From the NCBI GenBank assembly GCA_027081275.1, contig JALWKV010000071.1:1-63452 (forward strand): a stretch of 63,452 nucleotides of DNA, read 5' to 3'. The notes under the pieces were generated by a model. The model had not been told where the DNA came from. It saw only the letters and a list, made by a program, of their open reading frames with translations, and did no database searches. Positions 9,172-17,247 of the stretch are shown piece after piece. Made by a program: the position numbers and the translations under genes. Source of the stretch: Gammaproteobacteria bacterium. Lineage in GTDB: Bacteria; Pseudomonadota; Gammaproteobacteria; UWMA-0217. The first letter of the stretch is position 1. The number at the start of each line of letters is the position of its first letter.

Positions 9172-9942
9172 TCAGCGCCCGAGCAGGCGGCGACGGACGA
9201 GCTCGCCGGCGAGGGTGGCGAGAAACTGGGTATTGGTGACGAGGTAACGCTTCCACATCTTGCGCGGCTCCATCATCAGCCGCCAGAACCACTCCATGCC
9301 GATATTCTGCATCCACAGCGGCGCGCGCTGCACGTAGCCGGCGATGACGTCGAAACTGCCGCCGACACCGAAGATGACCTTGGCGCCGAGCTCGTCGCGA
9401 TGCTGCTCGCCCCACAGCTCCTTGAACGGCGTCGGCATGCCGATGAAGAGGATGTCGGGCTTGCTGGCGGCGATGTCGGCGATGACTTCGGCATGCTCAT
9501 CCTCGCCGAAGTAGCCGTTGCGCGCGCCGGCGATCTTCAGACCGGGCCAGCGCTCGCGGCAGAGGTCCAGCAACGTGTCGATGACCTCTTGCTTCGCGCC
9601 GAGAAAATAGACGCTGATGCCCTGCTCACCGCCGCTCTCCAGCAGCTTCTGCATCAGATCGACGCCGGCGACGCGATCGGCCAGCGGCGTGCCCAGCAGC
9701 TTCGTCGACCAGACGATCGGCATGCCGTCGGCAACGATGATGTCCCCGGCGTTGCAGGCCCGCGCCAGCTCGGGGTTGGACTTCATCATCATCAGCAGCG
9801 CGGCGTTGAGCGTGATCAGCGTCCTCAGCGCCGGCGCCTCCTCGCGACACCAGTCGAGCACCTGCGCCAGCGTCTCCTCGCGCGTCATCGAGTCGATGGC
9901 GCAGCCCATGAACTGGATGCGGTTGCTGCCGGGCGCGGTCAC
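9172..9942 (-). CDS. WecG/TagA/CpsF family glycosyltransferase
   Basis: The GT26 protein has family signatures LNAALLMMMKSNPELARACN, IIVADGMPIVW, LGAKQEV, IGMPTPFKELW and GVGGSFDVIAGYVQRAP. These enzymes transfer N-acetylmannosamine-type sugars to undecaprenyl-linked acceptors at the inner membrane. The GTG at 9942 is preferred: a GAGG box lies 8 nt upstream, the preceding gene stops 10 bp before it, and the 256-aa product fits the family. An ATG at 10002 would add 20 aa and overlap the previous gene by 50 bp. Confidence 0.88.
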   Translation of the reverse strand: MTAPGSNRIQFMGCAIDSMTREETLAQVLDWCREEAPALRTLITLNAALLMMMKSNPELARACNAGDIIVADGMPIVWSTKLLGTPLADRVAGVDLMQKLLESGGEQGISVYFLGAKQEVIDTLLDLCRERWPGLKIAGARNGYFGEDEHAEVIADIAASKPDILFIGMPTPFKELWGEQHRDELGAKVIFGVGGSFDVIAGYVQRAPLWMQNIGMEWFWRLMMEPRKMWKRYLVTNTQFLATLAGELVRRRLLGR

Positions 9943-9952
9943 GGTCGGCGCC

Positions 9953-11122
9953 TCAGACGATATGGCGATCGGGGTCGATTCCACGTTCGATGGCTCCCGC
10001 ATAGATGCACCAGGCCCATTCGTAGGGGCGAGTCTCGTAGTTGACGCGCAGCGCCGGCGGGCTCTTGCGCGACTGGTCGCCGGCCAGGCCAAACAGCGAC
10101 TTGGCCTTGCGGGTCACGTCGCCCAGCTTGCCCTGATCGTATTCGATGCTGCGCCACAGCGTCGGGAAGTCGTGATCGACCATGTTGACGCCGAGTTCAT
10201 TATCGTCCATCCAGCTGCGGCTCATGACCACGGCGTCCTCGAAGGACTTGTCGCCGGCCTGCTCACAGGCCCGCAGCGCCATCGGTGCCATGCCGTGCTG
10301 GTGCACGCTGTAGACCGAATAGGGCTGCGGCGAGCCGCCGCGCTTGGCGTCGTAGTGCCACCACCACTGGCCCTTGGCGCCCTGCATCTCGACCATTTTC
10401 GAGGCCAGGTCGGTGGAGATTCGCGCCGCACGCTCGTCGGCGGTGAGCTTGGCATAGAAGGCCAACGCCTGAATGGTATAGACCTGATCGGCGAAGTTGG
10501 CGATCCAGCGACGGATGCCGTGACCGGACTCGGCGCCGTCGCCGGCATGGGTCACCATCCGGTGCCGCGGCTGGTAGCGCACTTCGATCAATTCCTGAAC
10601 GGTGGCTTCGAGCAGCGGCTTGATGCCCTCGTTACCGCGATGCAGCTCGTGGGCAAGGCCGCTGGCCAGCCACGAGGTCTCCATCGTCGTCAGCGCCTGG
10701 AGGTGTTTGCCGAAGTCGCCGAGATCGACGCCGCAGCGCTGCTTGAGGGTGTCGAAATCGACGCCATCGCAGACGGCATTGGCCCAGACGACCAGACCGA
10801 AGCCGCCGGGGTAGTTGCGTTTCTTCGCCAGCTCGTACATGGCTTCCAGGGTCTGCTGCAGATCCATCCCCAGCGAGGCGGGATCGACCTTCGCCCGGGT
10901 AATGCCGATCAGGCAGATGGCGGTACTGGTGAGGTCTTCGGTGGGATAGAACTCGTAGGTGTTGACCCACTTCTTGTCCATGATCTGCAGGTCATAGACA
11001 TGCGTCTCGGGATTGAGCGAGCGTGTCAGGCCCGTCGTGCAGATCGGATCGACATTGTCGTAGAACGCCTTTGCCGACTGCTGTTTGATTGGTTTGCCCA
11101 TCAGTTCCGTTCTCCCTTCCAT
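9953..11122 (-). CDS. Unrecognised protein of the polysaccharide cluster, possible alpha/alpha-barrel
   Basis: The product is 389 aa from the ATG at 11122, which has GAGGT 4 nt upstream (other ATGs at 11164 and 11101). No signal peptide or membrane segment is seen. It is rich in amphipathic helices with aromatic patches, for example QWWWHYDAKRGG followed by YSVYSVHQHGMAPMAL, and WIANFADQVYTIQALAFYA. This pattern is like alpha/alpha-toroid polysaccharide lyases, epimerases or cyclases. I do not recognise the family. It appears to be the first gene of the operon that continues into the WecG-type transferase and the two oxidoreductases, suggesting a role in making or tailoring a glycan. Confidence 0.75.
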   Translation of the reverse strand: MEGRTELMGKPIKQQSAKAFYDNVDPICTTGLTRSLNPETHVYDLQIMDKKWVNTYEFYPTEDLTSTAICLIGITRAKVDPASLGMDLQQTLEAMYELAKKRNYPGGFGLVVWANAVCDGVDFDTLKQRCGVDLGDFGKHLQALTTMETSWLASGLAHELHRGNEGIKPLLEATVQELIEVRYQPRHRMVTHAGDGAESGHGIRRWIANFADQVYTIQALAFYAKLTADERAARISTDLASKMVEMQGAKGQWWWHYDAKRGGSPQPYSVYSVHQHGMAPMALRACEQAGDKSFEDAVVMSRSWMDDNELGVNMVDHDFPTLWRSIEYDQGKLGDVTRKAKSLFGLAGDQSRKSPPALRVNYETRPYEWAWCIYAGAIERGIDPDRHIV

Positions 11123-11237
11123 CTGTACCTCGCCAAAGATCTCGGTTGTTGTCGCGCCGCGCATTCGGCGCGTTTATTGTTGTTTGTTGTGCAACGAACG
11201 TCCGGCAACGACCTCCGTTGTGCGTGAATGGAACGCG

Positions 11238-11266
11238 ATCATAGAGAAAGAGATTTCGGCGAACAA
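11238..11266 (-). promoter_or_regulatory. Candidate sigma-70 promoter of the polysaccharide operon
   Basis: On the minus strand TTGTTC (-35) is followed by a 17-bp spacer and TATGAT (-10, five of six consensus bases). The predicted start is near 11231, giving a leader of about 110 nt before the ATG at 11122. Seen by eye only. Confidence 0.5.
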
Positions 11267-11370
11267 TACGGGGTACTACGTGGTGCGCCAAAAGCGGCCT
11301 CTCAATCACAGTTTTGCGACGGGTTTAGCCGAAATTCGGAACCAGTGCCGATGGGCCGACCGCGCCGATC

Positions 11371-11919
11371 TCAGCGCACGAGTCCCCGCTCCACCTCGTC
11401 GCGCCGCTCCCTGCCGACCAGCTTTTCGATCAGCGTCAGGGCGAAATCCATGGCCGTGCCGGGGCCGCGCGAGGTGATGATCCGTTCGTCCACCTCGACC
11501 CGTTCGCCGGTGTAGTGGCCGGCCGGGATCTCGATGGCGTCGAGCGCGCCGGGATAGGCGGTGAGACGGCGGCCTTCGAGCAGGCCGGCCTTTGCCAGCA
11601 CCTTGGGCGCGGCGCAGATGGCGGCGGTGTACTTGCCCGCCCGCGCCATATTCCGCAAAAGCCGGATGATGCGCTCGTCGTCGCGCAGATGGTCGGCGCC
11701 CGGCAGGCCGCCCGGCAGCGCGATCATGTCGAAGTCCTGATCGAGCACGTCGTCGAGGACGGTATCGGGCAGCAGGACGACGCCGCGCGAGGCCGTGACG
11801 GGACCGGGTTCGAGACCGGCGGTGACTACCTCGATACCGGCCCGCCGCAGCAGGTCGATGATGGTGACCGCTTCGAGTTCTTCACAAGCTTGAGCGAGGG
11901 GGACGAGCACTCTGGGCAT
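11371..11919 (-). CDS. yajL: DJ-1/PfpI family protein (YajL-like)
   Basis: The 182-aa protein has the DJ-1 fold: an early conserved Glu in CEELEAV, IALPGGLPGA, and the nucleophile elbow AAICAAPKVLAKAGLL with its reactive Cys. YajL/DJ-1 proteins are cytosolic, protect against oxidative and carbonyl stress, and have been described as glyoxalases or chaperones. The start lies inside the end of the upstream yibQ-like gene (94-bp overlap), so it is the last gene of envC-ctpA-yibQ-yajL. The assignment to YajL rather than another DJ-1 subgroup is probable. Confidence 0.88.
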   Translation of the reverse strand: MPRVLVPLAQACEELEAVTIIDLLRRAGIEVVTAGLEPGPVTASRGVVLLPDTVLDDVLDQDFDMIALPGGLPGADHLRDDERIIRLLRNMARAGKYTAAICAAPKVLAKAGLLEGRRLTAYPGALDAIEIPAGHYTGERVEVDERIITSRGPGTAMDFALTLIEKLVGRERRDEVERGLVR

Positions 11920-12656
11920 GACTGGGACTCCTTGGCTGCGATGTATTCACTGACAGGGACGATAGTATGCCCTTTCGCGCGCAGCCACGGGATCCCTTCC
12001 CTCAGTACAGCCAGCGTTTCCGGATGGGGGTGGCCAATGGCGAGCGCAAAGCCATTGTTCCGGGCCAACCCTTCCAGCCGGCGCAGCTCCGACCAGACCG
12101 AGGCGGTGCTGATTTCGCCGTTGTCGAGAAAGACGTCCCGCCGCGTGGTGCCGAGACGATAGTCGCGCGCCACCTGCTCGGCGACCGTGCGGCGGTCGGT
12201 GCGACTGTCGACGAAATAGAGATGGCCGTAGGCGCGAAGCACCTCCATCAACCAGCCCATCTGCTGCGGGTCGCGGGTCAGCAGGCTGCCCATGTGATTG
12301 TTCAGGCCGGCAACGCCGGGAAAACGGGCCAACGCATCGATGACGGCATGCTGGAACGCGGCCTTGTCCATGCCGGCGCGCAGCACCACCGACTCCAGCC
12401 TGTAGCTGCCGTGCTCCGCCTGCATCGGCATGTGAAGCATGATCTCGCGCCCCATGCGCCGCAGCGCGACGGCGAGCTTCTGGCTGTCGGGGGCATCGGG
12501 AAGAATGGAGAGCGTGATGGCGGGATCGAGCCGCGCCGCCCTGAGACCACGATCGAAGCCGTAGCCGATATCATCGATGATCAGTGCGATGACGCCCGCC
12601 CGCAATGGCGTGGACATCAGCCACAGAACGACCAGTATGTAGAGACGCTTGCCCAT
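11826..12656 (-). CDS. Divergent polysaccharide deacetylase family protein (YibQ-like)
   Basis: The 276-aa secreted protein has an N-terminal signal peptide (about residues 1-20). It then shows the divergent deacetylase motifs IALIIDDIGYG, LHMPMQ, GLNNHMGS, YFVDSRT and AIGHPHPETL, with Asp and His residues in metal-binding positions. E. coli YibQ is encoded beside envC, as here. The usual fold ends near VPVSEYIA. The last 35 residues (Ser/Cys/Lys-rich, low complexity) are translated from DNA that also encodes the start of yajL and look like a fortuitous extension. Confidence 0.9.
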   Translation of the reverse strand: MGKRLYILVVLWLMSTPLRAGVIALIIDDIGYGFDRGLRAARLDPAITLSILPDAPDSQKLAVALRRMGREIMLHMPMQAEHGSYRLESVVLRAGMDKAAFQHAVIDALARFPGVAGLNNHMGSLLTRDPQQMGWLMEVLRAYGHLYFVDSRTDRRTVAEQVARDYRLGTTRRDVFLDNGEISTASVWSELRRLEGLARNNGFALAIGHPHPETLAVLREGIPWLRAKGHTIVPVSEYIAAKESQSCPECSSPSLKLVKNSKRSPSSTCCGGPVSR

Positions 12657-12777
12657 CCGCGATCCTCACCGGCAGTCCCTTTGCCATCGGGGATCGGGCC
12701 GAAAGCGCAGCCGGTATAATTTCTTTTTCTTTACGCCCGCCCGCAACCGCCAGTGCGGCGCGGACGGGCACCCCCCA

Positions 12778-14121
12778 TCAGGAACCGGGCATGACGAGCG
12801 TGATCCCCTTCAGCAGGTTCAGCGCCTCGTAAAGCTCGAAATCGGTCTGGGCCAACTCTTCGCTATCGGTTCCTTTCTTGGCATCCTTCTCTTTCGACTT
12901 GCCGCCCTTGTCCTTCGCCTTCTTTTCCTCCTTGCCATTGGTCAGATGGCGGGAAAGATTGGCTTCCTTGAGCGGGTCGATACCGTTGCTCTCCTTCTTC
13001 TTCAGCTCCAGCGACTCGAGCATGATGTCGGGCGTGATGCCGTCGGCCTGGATGGAGCGGCCCGAAGGCGTGTAGTAGCGCGCAGTGGTCAGCTTGAGGG
13101 CATCGCCGTCCTTCAGCGGGAGGATGGTCTGTACCGATCCCTTGCCGAAGGTCTTGCTGGAGCCGACGATGATGGCACGCTTGTGGTCCTGCAAGGCGCC
13201 GGCAACGATCTCGGAAGCCGAGGCCGATCCGGCGTTGACGAGGACCACCAGCGGCTTGCCGTCCAGCACGTCGTCCGGGGCGGCGTCGTAACGCAGCTGC
13301 GAATCCTTGACCCGGCCCTCGGTGTAGACGATCAGCCCTTCCTTGAGGAAGGCATCGGAAACGCCGACGGCGCCGGTGAGCACGCCGCCGGGATTGTTGC
13401 GCAGATCGAGGATTGCGCCCTTGAAGTCATCGCCCAGCTCCTTCTTCAACTTGCGGACTTCGTCGAGCAGATTCTGCGTTGTCTTGGATTGGAAGTTGCT
13501 GATGCGGAAGTAGCCGTAGTTGCCGTCGAGAATGCGGCTCTTGACGCTCTTGACCTGAATGATGTCGCGCACGACGGTGATCTTGAGCGGCCTGCTCTCG
13601 CCCTCGCGGATGATCGTCAGCACGATCGGCGTACCCTTCTTGCCACGCATGATTTTGACCGCGTCATTCAGCGTCATGCCCTTGACCGGCGTGTCGTCGA
13701 GACGAATGATGAGATCGCCCGCCTTGATGCCGGCGCGCTGGGCCGGGGTATCGTCGATGGGCGCGATGACCTTGACGAAGCCGTCTTCCATGCCAACCTC
13801 GATGCCGAGGCCGCCGAACTCGCCGGAGGTGCCGATCTGCAGATCCTTGAACTCGTCCTGGTCGAGATAGTTGGAGTGGGGATCGAGACCCGACAGCATG
13901 CCCCGAATTGCGTTCTGGATCAGCGTCTTGTCGTCGACGGACTCGACGTAGTCGTTCTTGATGCGTGCATAGACGTCCGAAAACGTGCGCAACTCTTCCA
14001 GAGAAAGTGGCTGAATCTGGCTGCTGCTCTTGTCGGCGACCACGTTGTAGACGGTGCCCAACGGCAGCCCCAGCGCGACGCCAAGCATCAAACCAAAACC
14101 GATTCTAGATCTGGACTTCAT
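12778..14121 (-). CDS. ctpA: S41 family C-terminal processing peptidase CtpA
   Basis: The 447-aa periplasmic serine protease has an N-terminal signal/anchor (residues 8-25), a PDZ domain (about 90-165, with GGLGIEV and AGIKAGDLI), and a tail-specific protease domain with Ser in NAGSASASE and the general-base Lys in TFGKGSVQ. A Lys-rich tail follows. CtpA proteins trim substrates at their C-terminus and in gammaproteobacteria degrade peptidoglycan hydrolases. This fits its place just after envC. The AGGAGT ribosome site is 6 nt before the ATG. Confidence 0.95.
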   Translation of the reverse strand: MKSRSRIGFGLMLGVALGLPLGTVYNVVADKSSSQIQPLSLEELRTFSDVYARIKNDYVESVDDKTLIQNAIRGMLSGLDPHSNYLDQDEFKDLQIGTSGEFGGLGIEVGMEDGFVKVIAPIDDTPAQRAGIKAGDLIIRLDDTPVKGMTLNDAVKIMRGKKGTPIVLTIIREGESRPLKITVVRDIIQVKSVKSRILDGNYGYFRISNFQSKTTQNLLDEVRKLKKELGDDFKGAILDLRNNPGGVLTGAVGVSDAFLKEGLIVYTEGRVKDSQLRYDAAPDDVLDGKPLVVLVNAGSASASEIVAGALQDHKRAIIVGSSKTFGKGSVQTILPLKDGDALKLTTARYYTPSGRSIQADGITPDIMLESLELKKKESNGIDPLKEANLSRHLTNGKEEKKAKDKGGKSKEKDAKKGTDSEELAQTDFELYEALNLLKGITLVMPGS

Positions 14122-14284
14122 TCGGTACTCCTAACCATATAATTTGGGAACGCCAATACGAACGGGCTGTAACGAGCGGGGGTATCAGGCCTTTATCGAT
14201 GCGCGACAGTATAGCCACAATCATGCCGACGTGGACACCGGCGGCCGGCTTTCTCGCCCGGATCAGACCGCTTGTCCGGCCGTT

Positions 14285-15466
14285 TTATGACCCCTTGCAC
14301 CATTTTCGCGGATCGAGCGGTTTGGCGTTCTTGCGGATCTCGAAGTAGACGCCGGTCTGCGAGTAACCGCCGCTGTTGCCGGCGGTAGCGATTACGGCGC
14401 CCAGTTCCACCTTGTCACCGGGTGCACGAAAGAGGCTCTGGTTGCGCCCATAGAGGCTCATGTAGCCGCCACCATGATCGACGATGATGAGCAGGCCGAA
14501 GCCGCGCATCCAGTCGGCGAACACCACGGTACCGCTGGCGACCGCATGCACCTTCTCGCCCGCTGGCGCGACGATCGTCACGCCTGGCGCGGAACCGTTC
14601 TTCTGCACCACACCCTTGAGGGGCCAGTTGAGGCTTCCACGCAGCGCGGCAAACCCCTCCTTGTCCTTGTCGAGCATCGACGGATTGGCGGCGGCGAAGC
14701 GCAGCCGCTCCAGCAGTTCATTGAGCTGCTCCCGGTCGGCTGCCAGGCTCTTGAGCTTTTCCTGCGAGGACTTGAGCTGCCTGTTGATATGCGCGATCGT
14801 GCGACTTCGCGTCAGCCTGTCCTTCTTCAGCGTCCGGCGCGTCTCCTCGGCCCGGGCCTTCAGCTTCTTCAGTTTTTTCAGCTCCTGGCGCAGATCTCGG
14901 TGGGTGACATCGAGACGGGCAAGACGCTCGGAAATCTGCCTGAGCCGCTCCGCCCGCGCCTCCTGTAGATATCGAAAGAACACCTGATCCCGCTGCACAT
15001 CACCCGCCACGCCAGGACGGAGCAGCGCCTGCAGCCGCACCCGCGCGGGCATTCGATACATCGCCTGCAGATGTTTCGCCAGCAACTTGCGATGGTGGTC
15101 GAGTTCGGCCGACTCAGACCCCAGCCGCTCTCGCAGCGCCTTCAGCTTGTCGTTGGCGGCAGCGATCTCGCGGTTGAGCTTCTTGAGCTGCCGCAGGTTT
15201 TTCGCCACCTGCTTGTCCAGCGCCTTGAGTTTGAGCCGGAGCTTGCCCGCCTCCCCTTCCTGTTCGAGCCTTTTTTTGTTGAGCGCTTGAATCCTGCTGT
15301 TGATGCGCTCCAGCTCCTTCGTGACCGATTCCGGTGAACTTTTGGCATGACTGGGATTCAGAACCAGTAGCGACGCCAGAAACCCGCCAAGACAGAGCGC
15401 CGCGGCGGCCGGGAAATTTTCCCGAAAGCGTCGAAAACGGGCTGATTTTGCAGGAAACATGGGCAA
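14285..15466 (-). CDS. envC: Murein hydrolase activator EnvC (degenerate LytM)
   Basis: This 393-aa protein has an N-terminal hydrophobic segment (about 19-40), a long coiled coil (about 45-250), and a C-terminal LytM/M23 domain. The zinc site is degenerate: SLYGRNQS has Arg where metallopeptidases have His, and VYFEIR replaces the HFEIR motif. That is typical of EnvC, which activates amidases AmiA/AmiB at the division site rather than cutting peptidoglycan itself. It is first in envC-ctpA-yibQ-yajL. gpmI, which often precedes envC, is absent. Confidence 0.93.
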   Translation of the reverse strand: MPMFPAKSARFRRFRENFPAAAALCLGGFLASLLVLNPSHAKSSPESVTKELERINSRIQALNKKRLEQEGEAGKLRLKLKALDKQVAKNLRQLKKLNREIAAANDKLKALRERLGSESAELDHHRKLLAKHLQAMYRMPARVRLQALLRPGVAGDVQRDQVFFRYLQEARAERLRQISERLARLDVTHRDLRQELKKLKKLKARAEETRRTLKKDRLTRSRTIAHINRQLKSSQEKLKSLAADREQLNELLERLRFAAANPSMLDKDKEGFAALRGSLNWPLKGVVQKNGSAPGVTIVAPAGEKVHAVASGTVVFADWMRGFGLLIIVDHGGGYMSLYGRNQSLFRAPGDKVELGAVIATAGNSGGYSQTGVYFEIRKNAKPLDPRKWCKGS

Positions 15467-15511
15467 TATCGATTGTATATCAGCAGTTTAGTATTTCATT
15501 AACTACCTATT

Positions 15512-15531
15512 TGGCGTTAGTATTAACGCCA
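15512..15531. promoter_or_regulatory. Palindromic candidate operator of the ArsR-type regulator
   Basis: TGGCGTTA-GTAT-TAACGCCA is a perfect 8-bp inverted repeat with a 4-nt spacer. It sits 30 bp before the regulator start in the envC/arsR divergent region, where the promoter must lie. ArsR-family dimers bind such sites and commonly autoregulate. It could equally control envC. Confidence 0.55.
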
Positions 15532-15560
15532 TAACTCCTAACGAAAGTGAGGGCATAACA

Positions 15561-15893
15561 TTGTCTATGTCTGATGGTCTTTGTGGCAACGTAACCCCTT
15601 CCGAGCTGATGAAACGGGAAGAGGACATCGAACGGGCCTCGCGTTCGCTCAAGGCAATGTCCCATCCGCTACGGCTCAGAATCCTGTGCACGCTGGGGGA
15701 AAAGGAAGTCAGTGTACAGGAGATCGTCGAATGCGTTGGCACCTCCCAGAGCAACATTTCCCAACACTTGGCGATTCTGCGGGATAAGGGTATCCTTGCT
15801 TCGCGCAAGGACGCCAACCGGGTCTACTATCGCGTTGGCGATGCCCGGACCCTGCGCCTGATCGACATGATGCAGGAAGTCTTCTGCTCCTGA
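15561..15893 (+). CDS. ArsR-family winged-helix regulator
   Basis: This 110-aa DNA-binding protein has the winged helix LKAMSHPLRLRILCTL, VQEIVECVGTSQSNISQHLAILRDKGIL and the wing RKDANRVYYRV. The metal-box ELCVCDL of classic ArsR is absent, but Cys residues occur near both ends and in the DNA-binding helices, so redox or another signal is possible. The TTG at 15561 is chosen because GTGAGGG lies 7 nt upstream; an ATG at 15567 is 13 nt away. The rhodanese gene follows after 51 bp, so a sulfur-related role is possible. Confidence 0.88.
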   Translation: MSMSDGLCGNVTPSELMKREEDIERASRSLKAMSHPLRLRILCTLGEKEVSVQEIVECVGTSQSNISQHLAILRDKGILASRKDANRVYYRVGDARTLRLIDMMQEVFCS

Positions 15894-15944
15894 GCATACA
15901 CCTGAATCGATCGGTTCCCGTTCACCCTACAATCTGTTGCCGCC

Positions 15945-16370
15945 ATGTCTGAAATTCTGGACTTCGTCCAGCGCCATCCCCTGCTGGTCGGCGCCTTCGT
16001 TGCGACGCTCGGCCTCCTGATCTGGACCGAGATCCAGCGTCTTACGCGGAACTTCGCCGATGTCACCCCGCAGGACGCCGTTCTGATGATCAACCGCGAT
16101 GACGCGATCGTCGTCGACGTGCGCGAGGCCAGCGAACTCAGCAGCGGCAAGATCCCCGGGGCCAGGCATATTCCGCTGTCCAGTTTTGCCAAGCGTATCG
16201 GCGAGCTGGACAAGTTTCGCGACCGCAAGACGATCGTCTACTGCCGCTCCGGCCAGCGCTCACAGAGCGCCTGCAAACAGCTGAAGAACCACGGTTTCGA
16301 AGAGGTCGCCAACCTCAAGGGCGGCATCGTCGCCTGGGAATCGGCCAACCTGCCCATCGCGAAGAAGTAG
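15945..16370 (+). CDS. Membrane-anchored rhodanese-domain protein
   Basis: The 141-aa protein has one N-terminal transmembrane segment (about residues 12-27) and a single rhodanese domain with VVDVRE and the active-site loop CRSGQRS (Cys100, persulfide carrier). Rhodanese domains transfer sulfane sulfur or sense it. In many gammaproteobacteria a similar gene (YibN-like) precedes grxC and secB, as here; grxC starts 8 bp downstream. The protein is probably in the inner membrane with the domain in the cytoplasm. Confidence 0.93.
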   Translation: MSEILDFVQRHPLLVGAFVATLGLLIWTEIQRLTRNFADVTPQDAVLMINRDDAIVVDVREASELSSGKIPGARHIPLSSFAKRIGELDKFRDRKTIVYCRSGQRSQSACKQLKNHGFEEVANLKGGIVAWESANLPIAKK

Positions 16371-16378
16371 GCCGCGCC

Positions 16379-16669
16379 ATGGCACCGGTCACGATCTACA
16401 CCTCGGCATTCTGCCCCTACTGCGTCTGGGCAAAGCGGCTGCTCGAACAGAAGCCGAACGTGAAGATCCACGAAATTCGCGTCGACCAGCACCCGGAAGA
16501 ACGCGATACCATGCTGGCCCGCAGCGGCGGCCGCGTCACCGTGCCGCAGATCTTCATCGGCGACACCCACATCGGCGGCTATGACGACATGGCCGCGCTC
16601 GACCGCGCCGGCAAGCTCGATCCGCTGCTCGATCAGGCCGCCCGCGTGGATCCTGAAAACCCTCTGTAA
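16379..16669 (+). CDS. grxC: Glutaredoxin 3
   Basis: The 96-aa cytosolic thiol-disulfide oxidoreductase has a CPYC active site (Cys12, Cys15), the glutathione-binding GGRVTVPQIFIG segment and the GGYDD helix typical of GrxC. It reduces disulfides or glutathione adducts using glutathione. It lies between the rhodanese gene and trxC in a likely redox operon leading to secB. Confidence 0.95.
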   Translation: MAPVTIYTSAFCPYCVWAKRLLEQKPNVKIHEIRVDQHPEERDTMLARSGGRVTVPQIFIGDTHIGGYDDMAALDRAGKLDPLLDQAARVDPENPL

Positions 16670-16791
16670 CTGCTCAGCATGGTTGGATTTTGTTCCAGAT
16701 CAAGACCCAACGTGCGCAGCGAGGGCGCATACAGGCAGTATGTAACCGAGCGAGCACGAAAATAACGCAGACTAAGGGACAAAAGACGACC

Positions 16792-17232
16792 GTGACGAGT
16801 AGTTACCTCAGTACCGTCTGCCCACACTGCGGCACCCGCAACAGACTGGCGCTGCCGATCGTCCCCACGGACCAGCCCCACTGCAACAAGTGCCGCAAGC
16901 GCCTCATCACCGACCGCGCGCTCGCCGTTGACGACGGCCGGCTCAGAAGTTTCCTCAGGCAGGATGAGCTGTCGCTACTGATCGGCTTCTGGGCACCGGG
17001 CTGCGCCCCCTGTAAAATGATGATGCCGCTGCTCGACCAGGCGGCGAAAAAATACGCTACCTCGCTGCGGGTGCTCAAAATCAACACGGCCGAGTTTCCC
17101 GCAACCATCAAGACGCATCGCCTCAGGGCTGTTCCCACGCTGATTCTCGTCCACAAGGGCAGGGAGCTGGATCGGGTTACCGGCGCGATGGACGGTGCCC
17201 GCCTGATGCGGTGGATCGATAAAACAACCTGA
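16792..17232 (+). CDS. trxC: Thioredoxin 2-like protein with N-terminal zinc ribbon
   Basis: The 146-aa product of a GTG start (AAGGGAC ribosome site upstream) has the TrxC layout: a zinc ribbon C10-x2-C13 / C31-x2-C34, then a thioredoxin fold with cis-Pro in RAVPTLIL. The active site reads W-A-P-G-C-A-P-C (Cys71, Cys74) instead of the usual WCGPC, so the residue before the first Cys is Gly and the dipeptide is Ala-Pro. This should change redox potential or partner choice. TrxC is a cytosolic reductase induced by oxidative stress in E. coli. Confidence 0.9.
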   Translation: MTSSYLSTVCPHCGTRNRLALPIVPTDQPHCNKCRKRLITDRALAVDDGRLRSFLRQDELSLLIGFWAPGCAPCKMMMPLLDQAAKKYATSLRVLKINTAEFPATIKTHRLRAVPTLILVHKGRELDRVTGAMDGARLMRWIDKTT

Positions 17233-17247
17233 AGGAAAACAACCGTC

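Noticed and set aside
12715-12720. TATAAT at 12715 as a plus-strand promoter
   Set aside because: No acceptable -35 lies at 16-18 bp and there is no plus-strand gene downstream.
12657-12777. Rho-independent terminator between the YibQ-like gene and ctpA
   Set aside because: GCCCGTCCGC...GCGGGCGGGC can form a stem, but neither strand has a T-tract directly after it, and the genes appear to be one operon.
15561-15893. Metal-sensing (arsenic-type) function for the ArsR-family regulator
   Set aside because: The ELCVCDL metal-binding motif is absent, and no arsenic or metal resistance genes are adjacent.
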